A DNA stretch of 64,000 nt. Source: Thermogemmatispora aurantia. GTDB lineage: Bacteria; Chloroflexota; Ktedonobacteria; Ktedonobacterales; Ktedonobacteraceae. The notes under the pieces were generated by a model. That model worked only from the letters and a program-made list of their open reading frames with translations. It made no database searches and was not told where the DNA came from. This document shows positions 17,173 to 25,778 of the stretch, piece after piece (position 1 is the first letter of the stretch; each line of letters starts with the position of its first letter). The translations under genes were made by a program, and so were the position numbers. Location: the NCBI RefSeq assembly GCF_008974285.1, contig NZ_BKZV01000001.1, positions 977,319 to 1,041,318 of the forward strand, written 5' to 3'.

Positions 17173-17859
17173 ATGGAAAAAGAGCACGACACCGGAATGA
17201 CCCGGGAGCCAGAGCGCGAAGAAACTAGCCTGCCCATTCACCTGCCGCCTTTCGATGAGGAAAGCATTGACGTCAGCCGGGTGGAGACTATCGAGACCCG
17301 AGCGGTTGCCGACGAGGACGAGGAGCTACCGCCGGTGGGGCGTACTAACCGGACCGTTTTCTGGTCGGTGATGCTGCTCGCGGCCCTGGTGCTCTTTGGC
17401 ATGCTCGGAGCGGTTGAGAACGGGGCCATAGCCCTGGCGGCAGCGGCGCCGGTGCCAGTCACGGTGCAGGCCAAGGTCCTGCAGGCCACAAACTTCCATC
17501 TCTATCCGGGCATCTCGCCCGCCGATAATAGCACGCCGGTGGCAGTCAACCAGCTTGATGGGACCATCACTGACCTGGTGATCAGCAAGAGCATCAGCCT
17601 GGGACCCCTGGGTACAGTGACCGTCAAGCTGGAGGCCGGCCAGAACACACCTGTGTCGGTGACGGGGCTGACGAACGACGCCACGGGGTTGCAGGCCGAC
17701 GAGGGCCAGTTCCAGAACCTCGTGCTCAGCACTGGCCCCAATCCTTTTGATCAGACGGCCACCAGCGCGACGCTGACCAATCTGACCATTAATTCCCCAT
17801 ACCAGGCTGCAAACAGCATCACGCTGCCCGGTCTGACGCTGAGCATCACCCATAGCTAA
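17173..17859 (+). CDS. DUF6230-like membrane-anchored protein
   Basis: 228 residues: an acidic cytoplasmic N-terminus of about 57 residues, one transmembrane helix (FWSVMLLAALVLFGMLGAV), and a beta-rich extracytoplasmic domain. That domain has evenly spaced hydrophobic strands such as LDGTITDLVISKSISLGPLG and a C-terminal LPGLTLSITHS strand. The layout (single anchor, then a Thr/Asn-rich repetitive beta domain with TNLTI elements) matches DUF6230. AAAAAGGAGAG precedes the start. It lies between the DUF6114-like gene and a related exported protein, forming a three-gene surface cluster. No catalytic residues are apparent. Confidence 0.7.
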   Translation: MEKEHDTGMTREPEREETSLPIHLPPFDEESIDVSRVETIETRAVADEDEELPPVGRTNRTVFWSVMLLAALVLFGMLGAVENGAIALAAAAPVPVTVQAKVLQATNFHLYPGISPADNSTPVAVNQLDGTITDLVISKSISLGPLGTVTVKLEAGQNTPVSVTGLTNDATGLQADEGQFQNLVLSTGPNPFDQTATSATLTNLTINSPYQAANSITLPGLTLSITHS

Positions 17860-18061
17860 TAAAAGCTGGCGAGAGACAGGTCGCCTCCTGTAAGACCCGT
17901 CCATCGTCACCGCGCGGGTGCAGCGGTGCTCCCAGGGTCGGCTGCACTCGCGCTCTCTCCCCGTCTGGTACTCCAGTAGTACTACTGCCATCTGACGGTA
18001 TTTTTCTTCCTATCCTCTCAAGCTCAGCGGACGAGTAAATGAATAAAGGTCAGGCCAAGCT

Positions 18062-18865
18062 ATGAAGAAGAAGCGTTCTCTAGCAGTGCTGGCATTCTGG
18101 GGGAAAGTCGGCGCACTCTGTTCTTTTCTGGTGCTCTTGATTCCAGCCTTTGTTGCGGGGGGCCAGGTGGCCTTCGCCGCTGGTCCAGCGACGGCACCGC
18201 AGGCCGGGCCGGTGTTCTGTCTGCCGCCGCTGATTCCGTGTCATTATCGGACGCCGACCCCGACACCAACTGTCGATCCACCAACCCCAACGCCGACACC
18301 GTCACCGACACCTTCGCCGACGCCTCCGCTACGGGCAACACCAACGCCGGGCGAAACAGCCACGGCAACCCCGGCGCCGAGCGCGGTCCCATCGGTCACT
18401 GTGACGCCTGGGGCAACGGCGACAGTGACGGTGACTCCCCCCCCAACCCCTACGGCTACGCCGAAGCCGACGATTCTCACGGCCCCCAACTCGATTGTGT
18501 TGCGGGCAAGCGAGATTATTGGTACCAATGCTCACCTGAGTCTTCTGCCCGACCCGCTGCATCCCGTGCTGACCTTCAGTTCAACCACCATGTCGGGGCT
18601 GCAGATCTCACGTGACCTCGGCAGTGTGACTATTACTATCACAGCCTCGGGCACAGCGGTGGCAACTGGTGTTTCAATCAAGACTTCAATCTTGCAGGAT
18701 ATTGTTACTGGCCTGAGCAGTTTCGCCAATAAGGCTGATCTGCTGATCCTGGCTGCTGGGGGCACGGTACCCCGTCTTGTGATGACCAATGTGGTACTCT
18801 ATATCGACCGCTCGCTCAGCAGCGCCTCTCTCCAGGCTGGCGGGCTGCAGGTCTCTTTCTCCTGA
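18062..18865 (+). CDS. Secreted or surface protein with Pro/Thr linker
   Basis: 267 residues. A lysine-rich start and a hydrophobic helix (ALCSFLVLLIPAFVAGGQVA) ending AFA-AG form a probable signal peptide. A low-complexity Pro-Thr stalk (TPTPTPSPTPSPTPP type, about residues 60-130) follows. The C-terminal domain of about 120 residues (SIVLRASEIIGTNAHLSLLP ... ASLQAGGLQVSFS) resembles the beta domain of the upstream DUF6230-like protein. The stalk suggests display beyond the cell wall. The first frame-shifted copies of the Pro/Thr tract on the other strand are shadows. It is probably last in the cluster, since a hairpin follows. Confidence 0.7.
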   Translation: MKKKRSLAVLAFWGKVGALCSFLVLLIPAFVAGGQVAFAAGPATAPQAGPVFCLPPLIPCHYRTPTPTPTVDPPTPTPTPSPTPSPTPPLRATPTPGETATATPAPSAVPSVTVTPGATATVTVTPPPTPTATPKPTILTAPNSIVLRASEIIGTNAHLSLLPDPLHPVLTFSSTTMSGLQISRDLGSVTITITASGTAVATGVSIKTSILQDIVTGLSSFANKADLLILAAGGTVPRLVMTNVVLYIDRSLSSASLQAGGLQVSFS

Positions 18866-18913
18866 TCCTTTTGCTGGTACTGCCCTGCGCAGCCCAACGC
18901 CAAGCAAAAAGAA

Positions 18914-18937
18914 GGGGGACGCACTGGCGCGTCTCCC
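18914..18937 (+). terminator. Probable terminator of the surface-protein cluster
   Basis: GGGGGACGC (18914-18922) pairs with GCGTCTCCC (18929-18937) around a 6-nt loop, with one G-U pair. A pyrimidine-rich TCTTGCTTCTTTC tract follows. It lies about 50 bp after the stop at 18865. Confidence 0.55.
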
Positions 18938-19062
18938 TCTTGCTTCTTTCTGCTTACAGAGGGCTTCACCACCGGCTGGCTGCCCTGGCCTGAACTTGAG
19001 CGGATCTCCTCTTCCGCTATCCCAGGCTGCCAGCCGGAGCATAGGCCCAAGCGTCTGGGCAT

Positions 19063-19104
19063 ACCTGGCAGGTCTCGAACCTACCAACACTTGATCCGAA
19101 GTCA
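19063..19104 (-). repeat. tRNA-Arg 3'-half remnant (candidate attachment site, left end of island)
   Basis: A 42-bp stretch matches the 3' half of the tRNA-Arg gene at 48885-48926 in the same orientation: 37 of 42 positions agree without gaps. The anticodon-side 17 bp (cacttgatccgaagtca) are identical, and similarity stops exactly in the anticodon arm. No 5' half follows, so this is not a working tRNA. Integrative elements that insert in tRNA genes leave this arrangement: intact tRNA at one end, 3'-half copy at the other. The remaining stretches of 18938-19668 hold no credible gene. Confidence 0.65.
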
Positions 19105-19668
19105 GGTTTTCCCTCGAACGGCCACCTGGCTTCGGAAGCCGCTCTCCAGGCGGCCTGGCGGGAACCGCTTCTTTAGTGCCGCACGCTTGGCAAAAGTTGT
19201 CACAGGCTCCTTACTCTCTGACTCTCTGCCTTCTCCAGAAAAGGACAACCTGTCCTTCGCCTGATTTTAGACAAAAGTGTTCTCCAGGCAGAAGGCTGCA
19301 CTACGATAACTATACGCTCCCCTTTCAACAAAGACAAGAGTGTCAAGTGTTCATCTATGTGTTCCTGACACCTGATGGCTCTTCACAGCGAGCACCATTT
19401 CTGCAGGAACCTTCAGGCTGGGCACTCCCCAGAGCGCGCCCCCTTGGGCCGTTCATCTGCAGGAAGCAATCTCCTGCATCCAGCCTGCTCTTTTCTTCAG
19501 CACTCCAATCGCCAGGTCCCACCAGGTCCGGTCAGGTACTCTTCCCTTTTCGAAGGTTGACCCGTTTCTCCCCCTCTCCCATTCATTCCTGGTTCCTCTC
19601 CCCGGCAGGCAGAAGCCACCTATCCCCCCACTGCTCAGCAGAGGGAAAGGCAGGACAGGCGGCTTCTC

Positions 19669-19965
19669 TTAGCTCACCAGCGCCTCCAGCCAGGCAGCAA
19701 GGTCCACCAGACGCAATTGCCGTGGCCGCTCGCTGCGATCAAAGGGATCGCTGACGATCATCTCCTGCAAGGCTTTCGGGGAGGTGATATGGCTATAGAG
19801 ACCGTAGAGGAGGTCCAGAAAGCACTCCAGGTCCTCGATGGTGTAGCCTGCTGGGGCTGGCCCATAGGCCTTGAGCAGGCGCTTGCGTCGCGCAGGTGAG
19901 AGCGTTGGCCCCCCCTGCTGTATGACTCGATGCCGATCCTGATCACCAGACATGACACGTGACAT
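19669..19965 (-). CDS. Small hypothetical protein, 98 residues
   Basis: Mostly helical protein (LSPARRKRLLKAYGPAPAGY, IEDLECFLDLLYGLYSHI, LVDLAAWLEALVS) with a strong AAAGGAGG site 13 bp before the ATG. No family was recognised. It has no signal peptide and no membrane segment. It is the first intact-looking gene inside the left end of the proposed island. Confidence 0.55.
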   Translation of the reverse strand: MSRVMSGDQDRHRVIQQGGPTLSPARRKRLLKAYGPAPAGYTIEDLECFLDLLYGLYSHITSPKALQEMIVSDPFDRSERPRQLRLVDLAAWLEALVS

Positions 19966-20981
19966 CGGAACGAGTGGCCTCCTTTCTTCCGCTGACTATC
20001 TGAGAGGGGAGGACGAGGAGCATGCAGGCAGATGCGTTGGCCCAGACTGGAGCACGCATAGGAACCAGGAGGAAAGCCGGCTGGGCTGACACCCAGCAGC
20101 AAGCAGACAGGTATATCGCTGACTCAGGCTTCCCTGCTCCTGGGAGCAAGAGCATGGGATGGATAAGGCAGCCAGACCATTCGCTCCACCGCTGCGCTTC
20201 CCTGCTCGGGGATGGAACCCCTTCCCTCTGCGTTCCCGTTCCCTTCCCAGGGTGTTCCCCTCTCGTTCCCGAGTGGCTCTCGGGTCGAGCGGGTCTGCTT
20301 GCGAGCAGTGTAAACGTGCTGCGGCCTCGGGAAAGCGAAGCGCTGCCGCCGGTGCTTCCCCCTGATCCCAAGAGCACCCCCCACCGAGGGCAGGAACAGG
20401 CGACGCCCATGGCGCTGTGCCTGACCTGACCTGGCCCGCAAGGACGACAACCCTCTGGAGCGCCGTCCCATTCTGACCCAGACAGCAGCGACCTGCCTGC
20501 GCTGGTTGAACCCCGCTGCGCTCCCGCCAGGTCGCTGTCCTGCTCGTTCGTCCGCTTGCTGTTCAGGGATGTCAGGAAGGGAAGGCATCCCTCCGCTCCC
20601 CACAGACGGCTTCCACGCGGTCGAAACAGAGCGACAAGAGAACGGGGGACTCGTCTCTCCCCGCTCGCTGTTCAGAAGGGAAAGAAGCCATGCTGTTCCC
20701 CTTTCTGCGTTGGTGGACCGCTCTCTCACTGGCTGATCACTCGTGGTGATCGTGACCTCCCCACCAACGACTGTTTTCCCGAACCCTGTCACCTCTGCCT
20801 TCTCATCCCGAGCCATCGCCGTCACCCCTTGCCGAGGCGAGGCGGTCCCTCTTGCTGCCGCTGTTGCCGCTCCTGCTGTTCGCTTCGAGCATCTCGGCAC
20901 CCGGCGTTCCACGCAGCGATGCTCGAAGGGCCTCACAAGCCACCGCAGGGCCACAGGGGATGGCATCATGGCCGTACAAAT
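19966..20981. other. About 1 kb without recognisable gene
   Basis: Several long open frames cross this stretch on both strands (one of 281 codons on the minus strand) but have arginine- and proline-rich, low-hydrophobicity translations typical of chance frames in GC-rich DNA. I see no motif, signal or ribosome site that supports a gene. It is likely decayed island DNA. Confidence 0.4.
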
Positions 20982-21005
20982 GCGGTCTGTAGTGACCGCT
21001 TTTTT
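20982..21005 (+). terminator. Rho-independent terminator upstream of the CRISPR array
   Basis: GCGGTC (20982-20987) and GACCGC (20994-20999) form a 6-bp stem with a 6-nt loop, followed by six T. It stands about 60 bp before the first CRISPR repeat and may close a lost upstream transcript. Confidence 0.55.
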
Positions 21006-21063
21006 GGGATGCTCGAAACGACTTGACGGAGGCCGCTCCTGATGCTACCCTAGAGAGGGGGCT

Positions 21064-21390
21064 GTCAGAAGGCCGCTTCAGCCCGATTTGGGATTGAAAC
21101 CCGCTGAGTTCTTCTCATTTCCTCCCCATCCTCCGTCAGAAGGCCGCTTCAGCCCGATTTGGGATTGAAACCAAATGGCATGATATGCTCTGAATATTCA
21201 TAATACGGTCAGAAGGCCGCTTCAGCCCGATTTGGGATTGAAACTGCCCGCTCCGGCTGCCCAGCCTGGGCCGCGGCCCAGGTCAGAAGGCCCCTTCAGC
21301 CCGATTTGGGATCGAAACCGGGCTTCCCCAACCTGCAGGACACGGGCTACGAGGTCAGCATGCCTGTGGCGCCCGCTCTCTGGGATTAAA
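21064..21390 (+). CRISPR. Short orphan CRISPR array (four repeats plus a decayed fifth)
   Basis: A 37-bp repeat starts GTCAGAAGGCCGCTTCAGCC and ends GATTTGGGATTGAAAC. Three identical copies lie at 21064-21100, 21135-21171 and 21208-21244. A fourth at 21282-21318 has two changes. Spacers are 34, 36 and 37 bp. A strongly degenerate fifth repeat (about 21354-21390) follows a 35-bp fourth spacer. Decay at the right end marks the leader-distal side, so the leader should be on the left and transcription on the plus strand. The ATTGAAAC end is typical of type I and type III repeats. No cas gene is present in the window, so processing would depend on genes elsewhere. Confidence 0.93.
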
Positions 21391-22087
21391 ATCCGATGGC
21401 GTCGACAGGGCGTGTGCTCGCAGTGGGGTCGGCGACAGGGGTCGCTCCCCATGTTGATCGGTCTGGTGCAATGGGCCAGAGGACGGCCCTGCAGAAGCGC
21501 CAGGTGGCTCGCCTGTCATCAGATAGTTCTCCTTTTCTTGCTGGCTTACTTGACAGTGGAGGAGCAGCTTTTCAGCCTGCCCGTCAGAAGGACCAGCGCA
21601 GACTCCTTGCCGCAGGTGGCTTCCTCCCCACAGTGGCAGCCTTCCCCCTCTCCATCTCATCGGTGAGGCTGGGCATCGGAGGGCCAGTCACGCTCATGGA
21701 GCAGTCTAGCGCACTGGACCCCCAGGACAACGGGAGTGCCCCTGGGAATCCCCTGGGAGCCAGACGGGAAGGATCAGGCAGAGGCCACAGCACGGGGTCC
21801 TGGTGATGAACCAGGTGGGGTCGAGAGCGGACGTCGGCAAGCAGGTGTAGCACAAGAGGTCAGGAGCACGAAGACACAGCGATCACCAGCCAGCCTGGCT
21901 GTGCTTGCCCATCAGCACGGCGCACGTGCTGCCATGCGCGGTGATATCCTTCTTCAGAGCAACTCGCAGGGAAAAAGGGGCAAGCAACTATGGGGATAAA
22001 AACCCTGCATGATTTGAGATATGGGCGCTTTTCAGGACGTGCACGTACTGAAACCTCCCCAGAGCGCTTCTACGCTATTACCCTCTA

Positions 22088-22663
22088 CTACCATCTCTGG
22101 CGGCTGCACTGTACAAGAGGTAGCTGGCAAGCCTCTTGGAGACCACCGCTGATGCTCATCAGCGGTCCCTGTGAAGATCGCACGGAAGTAGAGAGCGCAG
22201 GGCGGGCCGTGCTGACGAAACACTGCCGCGGGCTGTCTGGCGAGGCTGAGAAGAAGAGGAAAGAGGCAAGCTGTTCTCCAGTGGTCAGCGCTGACCACTG
22301 CTGGCTGTCGGAAGCCTCGAGCGGAGCAATGTCTGCAGGACGGCGGGTCTCGTCGAGACAAAGGAACGCTCGCTCCACCAGCTGCTGGAAGAGCAGGTGC
22401 GCGCTGCAGCGCTGATGCGATGCCCTGAGCAAGGGCAGCGCTGCCTCAAGAGCGCGGTACGTCGAGAGATCTGTCAGATGAATACCCCCAGCAGCTGGCT
22501 GGTCCAGCAGAAGTGGTACCCCCGGATTCTGGGGAAGCCAGGGTGGAGCAGTGGAAAGGTCCGGCTCAGGCAACGGAAGATCAGCTGCTGGTGCCTGCGC
22601 TCCTCCAAGGACAGCGAAGAGGCGCTCTTGTTCTTCGGCTGCGAGCTGGGAGACCCAACACAT
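22088..22663 (-). CDS. Unrecognised open frame near the CRISPR array
   Basis: 191 codons with plausible helical segments (SQLAAEEQERLFAVLGGAQ, THLLFQQLVERAFLCLDE-like) but no clear ribosome site and a Ser/Gln-rich, unstructured C-terminal third. It may be the remnant of a gene or a chance frame. The rest of 21400-22087 and 22664-23023 shows nothing supportable. Confidence 0.25.
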   Translation of the reverse strand: MCWVSQLAAEEQERLFAVLGGAQAPAADLPLPEPDLSTAPPWLPQNPGVPLLLDQPAAGGIHLTDLSTYRALEAALPLLRASHQRCSAHLLFQQLVERAFLCLDETRRPADIAPLEASDSQQWSALTTGEQLASFLFFSASPDSPRQCFVSTARPALSTSVRSSQGPLMSISGGLQEACQLPLVQCSRQRW

Positions 22664-23023
22664 GCTCTTGATTGGTAGTGACTATGGCTGGGATACGATT
22701 ACCTCCCTGACCTCCCCTGGCGACCACCCGGAGAGAGAACAACCATAGGCGGCCCTGCCGAGATTCAGCAGAAGCAGGCCCATATCGCCCGCTGCCCACT
22801 CTCCTACCCGGCTTGCTGGCAAGAGCTTCAGGCCATACTTCGCCTGCGCTGTCATCGGCTCTCAGGAGTAGGGAATGGTCGCTGTCTCGTCCGATTCCGA
22901 CTGTTCTTCCTGCTCCTTTCCATCTCGTCTTCTGCTCTGTTCGACCTGAGAGGAGATCTCCGCCCGTCAGTCGCAAGGCGGAGATCTGCCTTCGGGCCTC
23001 TCTCGCCACCGGCCCTGGCCCGG

Positions 23024-23642
23024 CTACCACAGGCCGGCACGCACCCAGTACCAGATGATCCAGAGTCCCACCCCCATCAGCAGCAGGGCCATCCCAGCGG
23101 CATAGCTCACCAGCACCAGGGCCGCCTCGGCCAGGCTCCCGCGCGTCAGGGCGGTCCCTACCATCAGCAAGAAGATTGGAACGGCACAGCCCAGCGAGGC
23201 CAGGCCATACCCCAGGCCGAAGAGCCAGGCCGTCCGCAGTCCTTCCGCTCGACGCTGCCGATCGCTCGGATCGCTCGCGCTGCGCGGTGTCAGCTGGCCC
23301 AGGCCCGGCAGCTCCAGCGCTCGCCCACTCCACAGCGACCAGGCTCCTCCCAGGATGAAGCTAGCTCCCACCAGCAGGGCCAGCCCTATGCCGGCGAGCA
23401 GGAAGCTCACCAGATAGTCTCCTGTCAGCGGCAGCGCGAGCAGGCTACCCTGCAGCGTCGCGCTGGCTGGGCCGCACCGCCTGGCGGCTGACCAGCCCAG
23501 CCACCAGGGCGGGCAGCAGCGCCAACCCGCAGGGATTGAGCGGCGAGAGCAGCCCGGCCCCAAAAGCCAGCGAGAGCGCCACGGCCAGAGAATCCCCCGC
23601 TGGTAAGGGTATCAGGGCTTGCCAGAGCAAGACCGCCTTCAT
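23024..23642 (-). pseudogene. CcdA/DsbD-type thiol-disulfide transporter, frameshifted
   Basis: Two overlapping frames together give a CcdA-type membrane protein that passes reducing equivalents across the membrane. The first (from ATG 23642) has the signature GAGLLSPLNPCGLALLPALV and ends early at 23445. The second frame then carries the remaining helices: LVSFLLAGIGLALLVGASFI, LASLGCAVPIFLLMVG (second redox cysteine region) and a final YAAGMALLLMGVGLWIIWYW. The frame change lies around 23450-23480. The start overlaps the stop of the redoxin gene by 4 bp (ATGA), so the pair formed one operon. It is either a real frameshift mutation or an assembly error. Confidence 0.75.
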
Positions 23643-24448
23643 ACGAGTTGCCTCACCACCTGCAGCAGCTGAGCCGCCGGCACCGGGCCATGACTGCGAA
23701 ACGCGATCTGGCCGGCACGATCGATAACGATCGTCGTTTCCAGCTCCTGGACCCCGTAGGCCTGGCCAATGGCCCCAGTCGTCTCAATGCCCCATTGCAC
23801 GGAGGTGTCTGCCGGCAGACCCAGCGAGGCGACGAAGGCTTGCAAGTCCTGGGGACGATCCAGGCCATTCAGATCGATGGCCAGCGCCGTCACGCCACGC
23901 AGATGGGCAGTCGCCAGCGCCCGCCCCAGGTCTGTACTGCCCGGCTCACAGCCAGCACAGCCTGTGGCCATGAAATAGAGAATGACCACCTGTCCACGCT
24001 GGGCCGCCAGGTGAAAGGTCGTTCCTGCCAGCGTGGGAACCACCAGGTCCGGCGCGACTGGCCCCGAACCGGGGGTGGAACCTCCCCGAGACGGTGCGGG
24101 TTGCCGGGCTGCAGCAGCGCTGGTCGTGGCGGCGGATGCAGGGGCGAGCGCCGGGCTGGCCGGGCTGGTGGCAGTGGGGAGCAGCCCCCGACTGGCCACT
24201 ACCAGACTCAGCAGGATGCCCAGGACCAGGCCCCCCAGGAGCAGCGGTCCGAGCAGCCGTCTGCGCGCTGGCTGATCGCTGTCCTCCAGCGGGAAGCGGG
24301 CAGGCGCGGGCGCCAGGGGAAACCGCCCCCCACAGCCGGCGCAGTAGTCCAGCAGAGCCTGCTCCTCTTTTCCTCTGTCTTGCCCATGTTCACCATGCAC
24401 TGGTTCACGAGTCTTCTGTCCAGGGGTCATCCCTTCGCGGCTGTTCAT
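23639..24448 (-). CDS. Membrane-anchored thioredoxin-like (TlpA/redoxin) protein
   Basis: 269 residues. A cytoplasmic N-terminus has a CAGC pair (YCAGCGGRFPL). One membrane helix follows (LLGPLLLGGLVLGILLSLVV), then an Ala/Pro/Ser-rich linker and a C-terminal redoxin domain facing outward. That domain has VAPDLVVPTLAGTTFHLAAQ, then the active site FMATGCAGCEPGS (CxxC) and YGVQELETTIVIDRAG, the cis-Pro region being altered. The ATG at 24448 has GGGAGGAAC directly upstream. It lies upstream of and overlaps the broken ccdA gene and follows a second, broken redoxin. The three together were likely an extracytoplasmic thiol-disulfide system, for example for cytochrome c maturation or protein disulfide repair. 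Confidence 0.82.
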   Translation of the reverse strand: MNSREGMTPGQKTREPVHGEHGQDRGKEEQALLDYCAGCGGRFPLAPAPARFPLEDSDQPARRRLLGPLLLGGLVLGILLSLVVASRGLLPTATSPASPALAPASAATTSAAAARQPAPSRGGSTPGSGPVAPDLVVPTLAGTTFHLAAQRGQVVILYFMATGCAGCEPGSTDLGRALATAHLRGVTALAIDLNGLDRPQDLQAFVASLGLPADTSVQWGIETTGAIGQAYGVQELETTIVIDRAGQIAFRSHGPVPAAQLLQVVRQLV

Positions 24449-24474
24449 TGTTCCTCCCGTGTGAAAGAAGAAGC

Positions 24475-25029
24475 TCACGGCTGAGCGTCTCTTGCACTTG
24501 CCCCCGCGCTGGCCTGCTGCAGGAGCGCTGTCAGCTGCGCCGGCGAGAGCGGCGTGGCACTGACCGTGAAGACCTGGCCACTGGCGCTGATCACGACCAT
24601 CGATTCCAGCGTCTGGATGCCGTAGGCGCTCACGATGCCGCCACTGGGATCGATTCCCCACCGCAGCGTCGAGGCCGCTGGCTGGCCCACAGCGCGGACA
24701 AACGCCTCCAGATCCGCTGGACGGTCCCAGCTATTCACATCGATCGCCAGGGCGATGGCCCCAGTCGTCCTGGCCGCCTGGATCACACGTGCCAGTGGCT
24801 GGCTGCCCTGAGCACAGGTGGCACAGGTCGGGGCCAGAAAGTAGAGCACGACGGGATGCCCACGCGCCTGGGACAGCGAAAATGTCGTCCCATTCAGTCA
24901 GGGTAGCGAGAAATCCGGAGCAGGCTGCCCCGTCTGGCCTCGGACGCTGGCTGGAGCGCCACCCTGCACTCCAGCCAGCCTGGTTCCCAGCCCCAGGCAG
25001 CAGAGGGCCAGCAAAAGGACAGTGTTCAT
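24475..25029 (-). pseudogene. Exported redoxin with premature TGA stop
   Basis: From ATG 25029 the frame encodes a signal peptide (MNTVLLLALCCLGLGTRLA) and a redoxin start (GQPAPDFSLP). It then meets a TGA at 24898-24900 (codon 44). The same frame continues LNGTTFSLSQARGHPVVLYF, the active site LAPTCATCAQGS and a complete redoxin domain to 24475. The stop falls in the loop before the first core strand, not at a redox residue, so selenocysteine recoding is unlikely. It is a paralogue of the neighbouring intact redoxin (shared AxALAIDxNxxDRPxDLxAFV). Confidence 0.8.
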
Positions 25030-25107
25030 TGCGCTTTCATCCCGGTCCTGGGCATAGGCCCGGGCCGAGGAAGCTTGCTAGATGAGCAGAGGAAGGGCCC
25101 TCGCTGG

Positions 25108-25540
25108 TCACTCTTCCTGCGAGGTGGGCCCCTCTGGATGCAGCTCGCGCCAGGCCTGGTGCACGCGCCGTACACTTGCGTAGGAGACGCCATAGCGCCT
25201 TGCGACCTGGCACAGGGAGGTTCCTTTCCGACAGATCTTGCGAGGCAGCTGTGCTGCGGCCTGCTGGATCGTTTCCCAGCTGCTGACCCTAGCCCGGAAA
25301 GGCTGCTCGAGCTGATAGAGCCCCAGTTCGACAGCCGCCATCTCCACCTGAAAGTCGCGCTCACTCAGGTAGCCCTCGGAATAAAGCTTGACCAGCCGTC
25401 CCCGCTTCTGCAGCAGCCGCTCTTTTTCTTGTCCTGGCTCCCGTTCCAGCTCAGCCTTTTTCCAGGAGAGGACTTTCACCTGCTCCCGGACCTCCTCCTG
25501 GGCGGCTGGCAGCGGGAGCACCTTATAGCGCAATGCGCCA
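25108..25540 (-). pseudogene. C-terminal fragment of a probable large serine recombinase
   Basis: The frame encodes a coiled-coil stretch (EEVREQVKVLSWKKAELERE then QKRGRLVKLYSEGYLSERDF) of the kind found in the C-terminal region of large serine recombinases. A helix-turn-helix-like segment follows (GTSLCQVARRYGVSYASVRR). The catalytic N-terminus is missing: at about 25540 the sequence changes into an IS3 transposase tail on the opposite strand, which forms the apparent N-terminus of this frame. It could be the remnant of the island's own integrase. The assignment rests on pattern only. Confidence 0.4.
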
Positions 25541-25731
25541 TCTTTGAGTACATCGCGTGTTTTTGCAATCGAGTTCGCAGGCATGCCACGCTCGGCTACC
25601 TGAGTCCGATTGCCTTACGAGCAGCACATGAGGAGATCCCCAACTTTCTTGCCTCCGGAAAAGGCAGGCAGCCCACAACTACACCACGGCCCAACAGGAA
25701 CGCAGTGACGCTGAGTCTCTTTGATAAATGA
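25541..25731 (+). mobile_element. IS3-family transposase C-terminal fragment
   Basis: The frame ending at 25731 carries FEYIACFCNRVRRHATLGYL followed by SPIALRAAHEEIPNF. This is the standard end of IS3-family OrfB integrase-type transposases (YNRxRRHxxLGYLSP). Sequence upstream in the same frame has no transposase similarity, so only the last 60 or so codons remain, joined to the recombinase fragment on the other strand. Confidence 0.75.
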
Positions 25732-25778
25732 AATGAGCGCTGGATGAATCACTATGATATATTCCTCTGCTCTGGGTA

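Noticed and set aside
18244..18528. Gly/Val-rich minus-strand frame opposite the Pro/Thr stalk
   Set aside because: Antisense of the PTPTP-coding repeat; not a gene.
19176..19754. 192-codon plus-strand frame at the left island edge
   Set aside because: Overlaps a better supported minus-strand gene and has no recognisable fold or ribosome site.
20124..20969. 281-codon minus-strand frame before the CRISPR array
   Set aside because: Arg/Gly/Ser-rich translation without hydrophobic core, motif or start signal; likely chance in GC-rich DNA.
24898..24900. In-frame TGA as selenocysteine or recoded codon
   Set aside because: The stop falls in a loop, not at a redox residue. Other genes nearby carry TAG and TAA stops and frame changes, so simple decay explains it.
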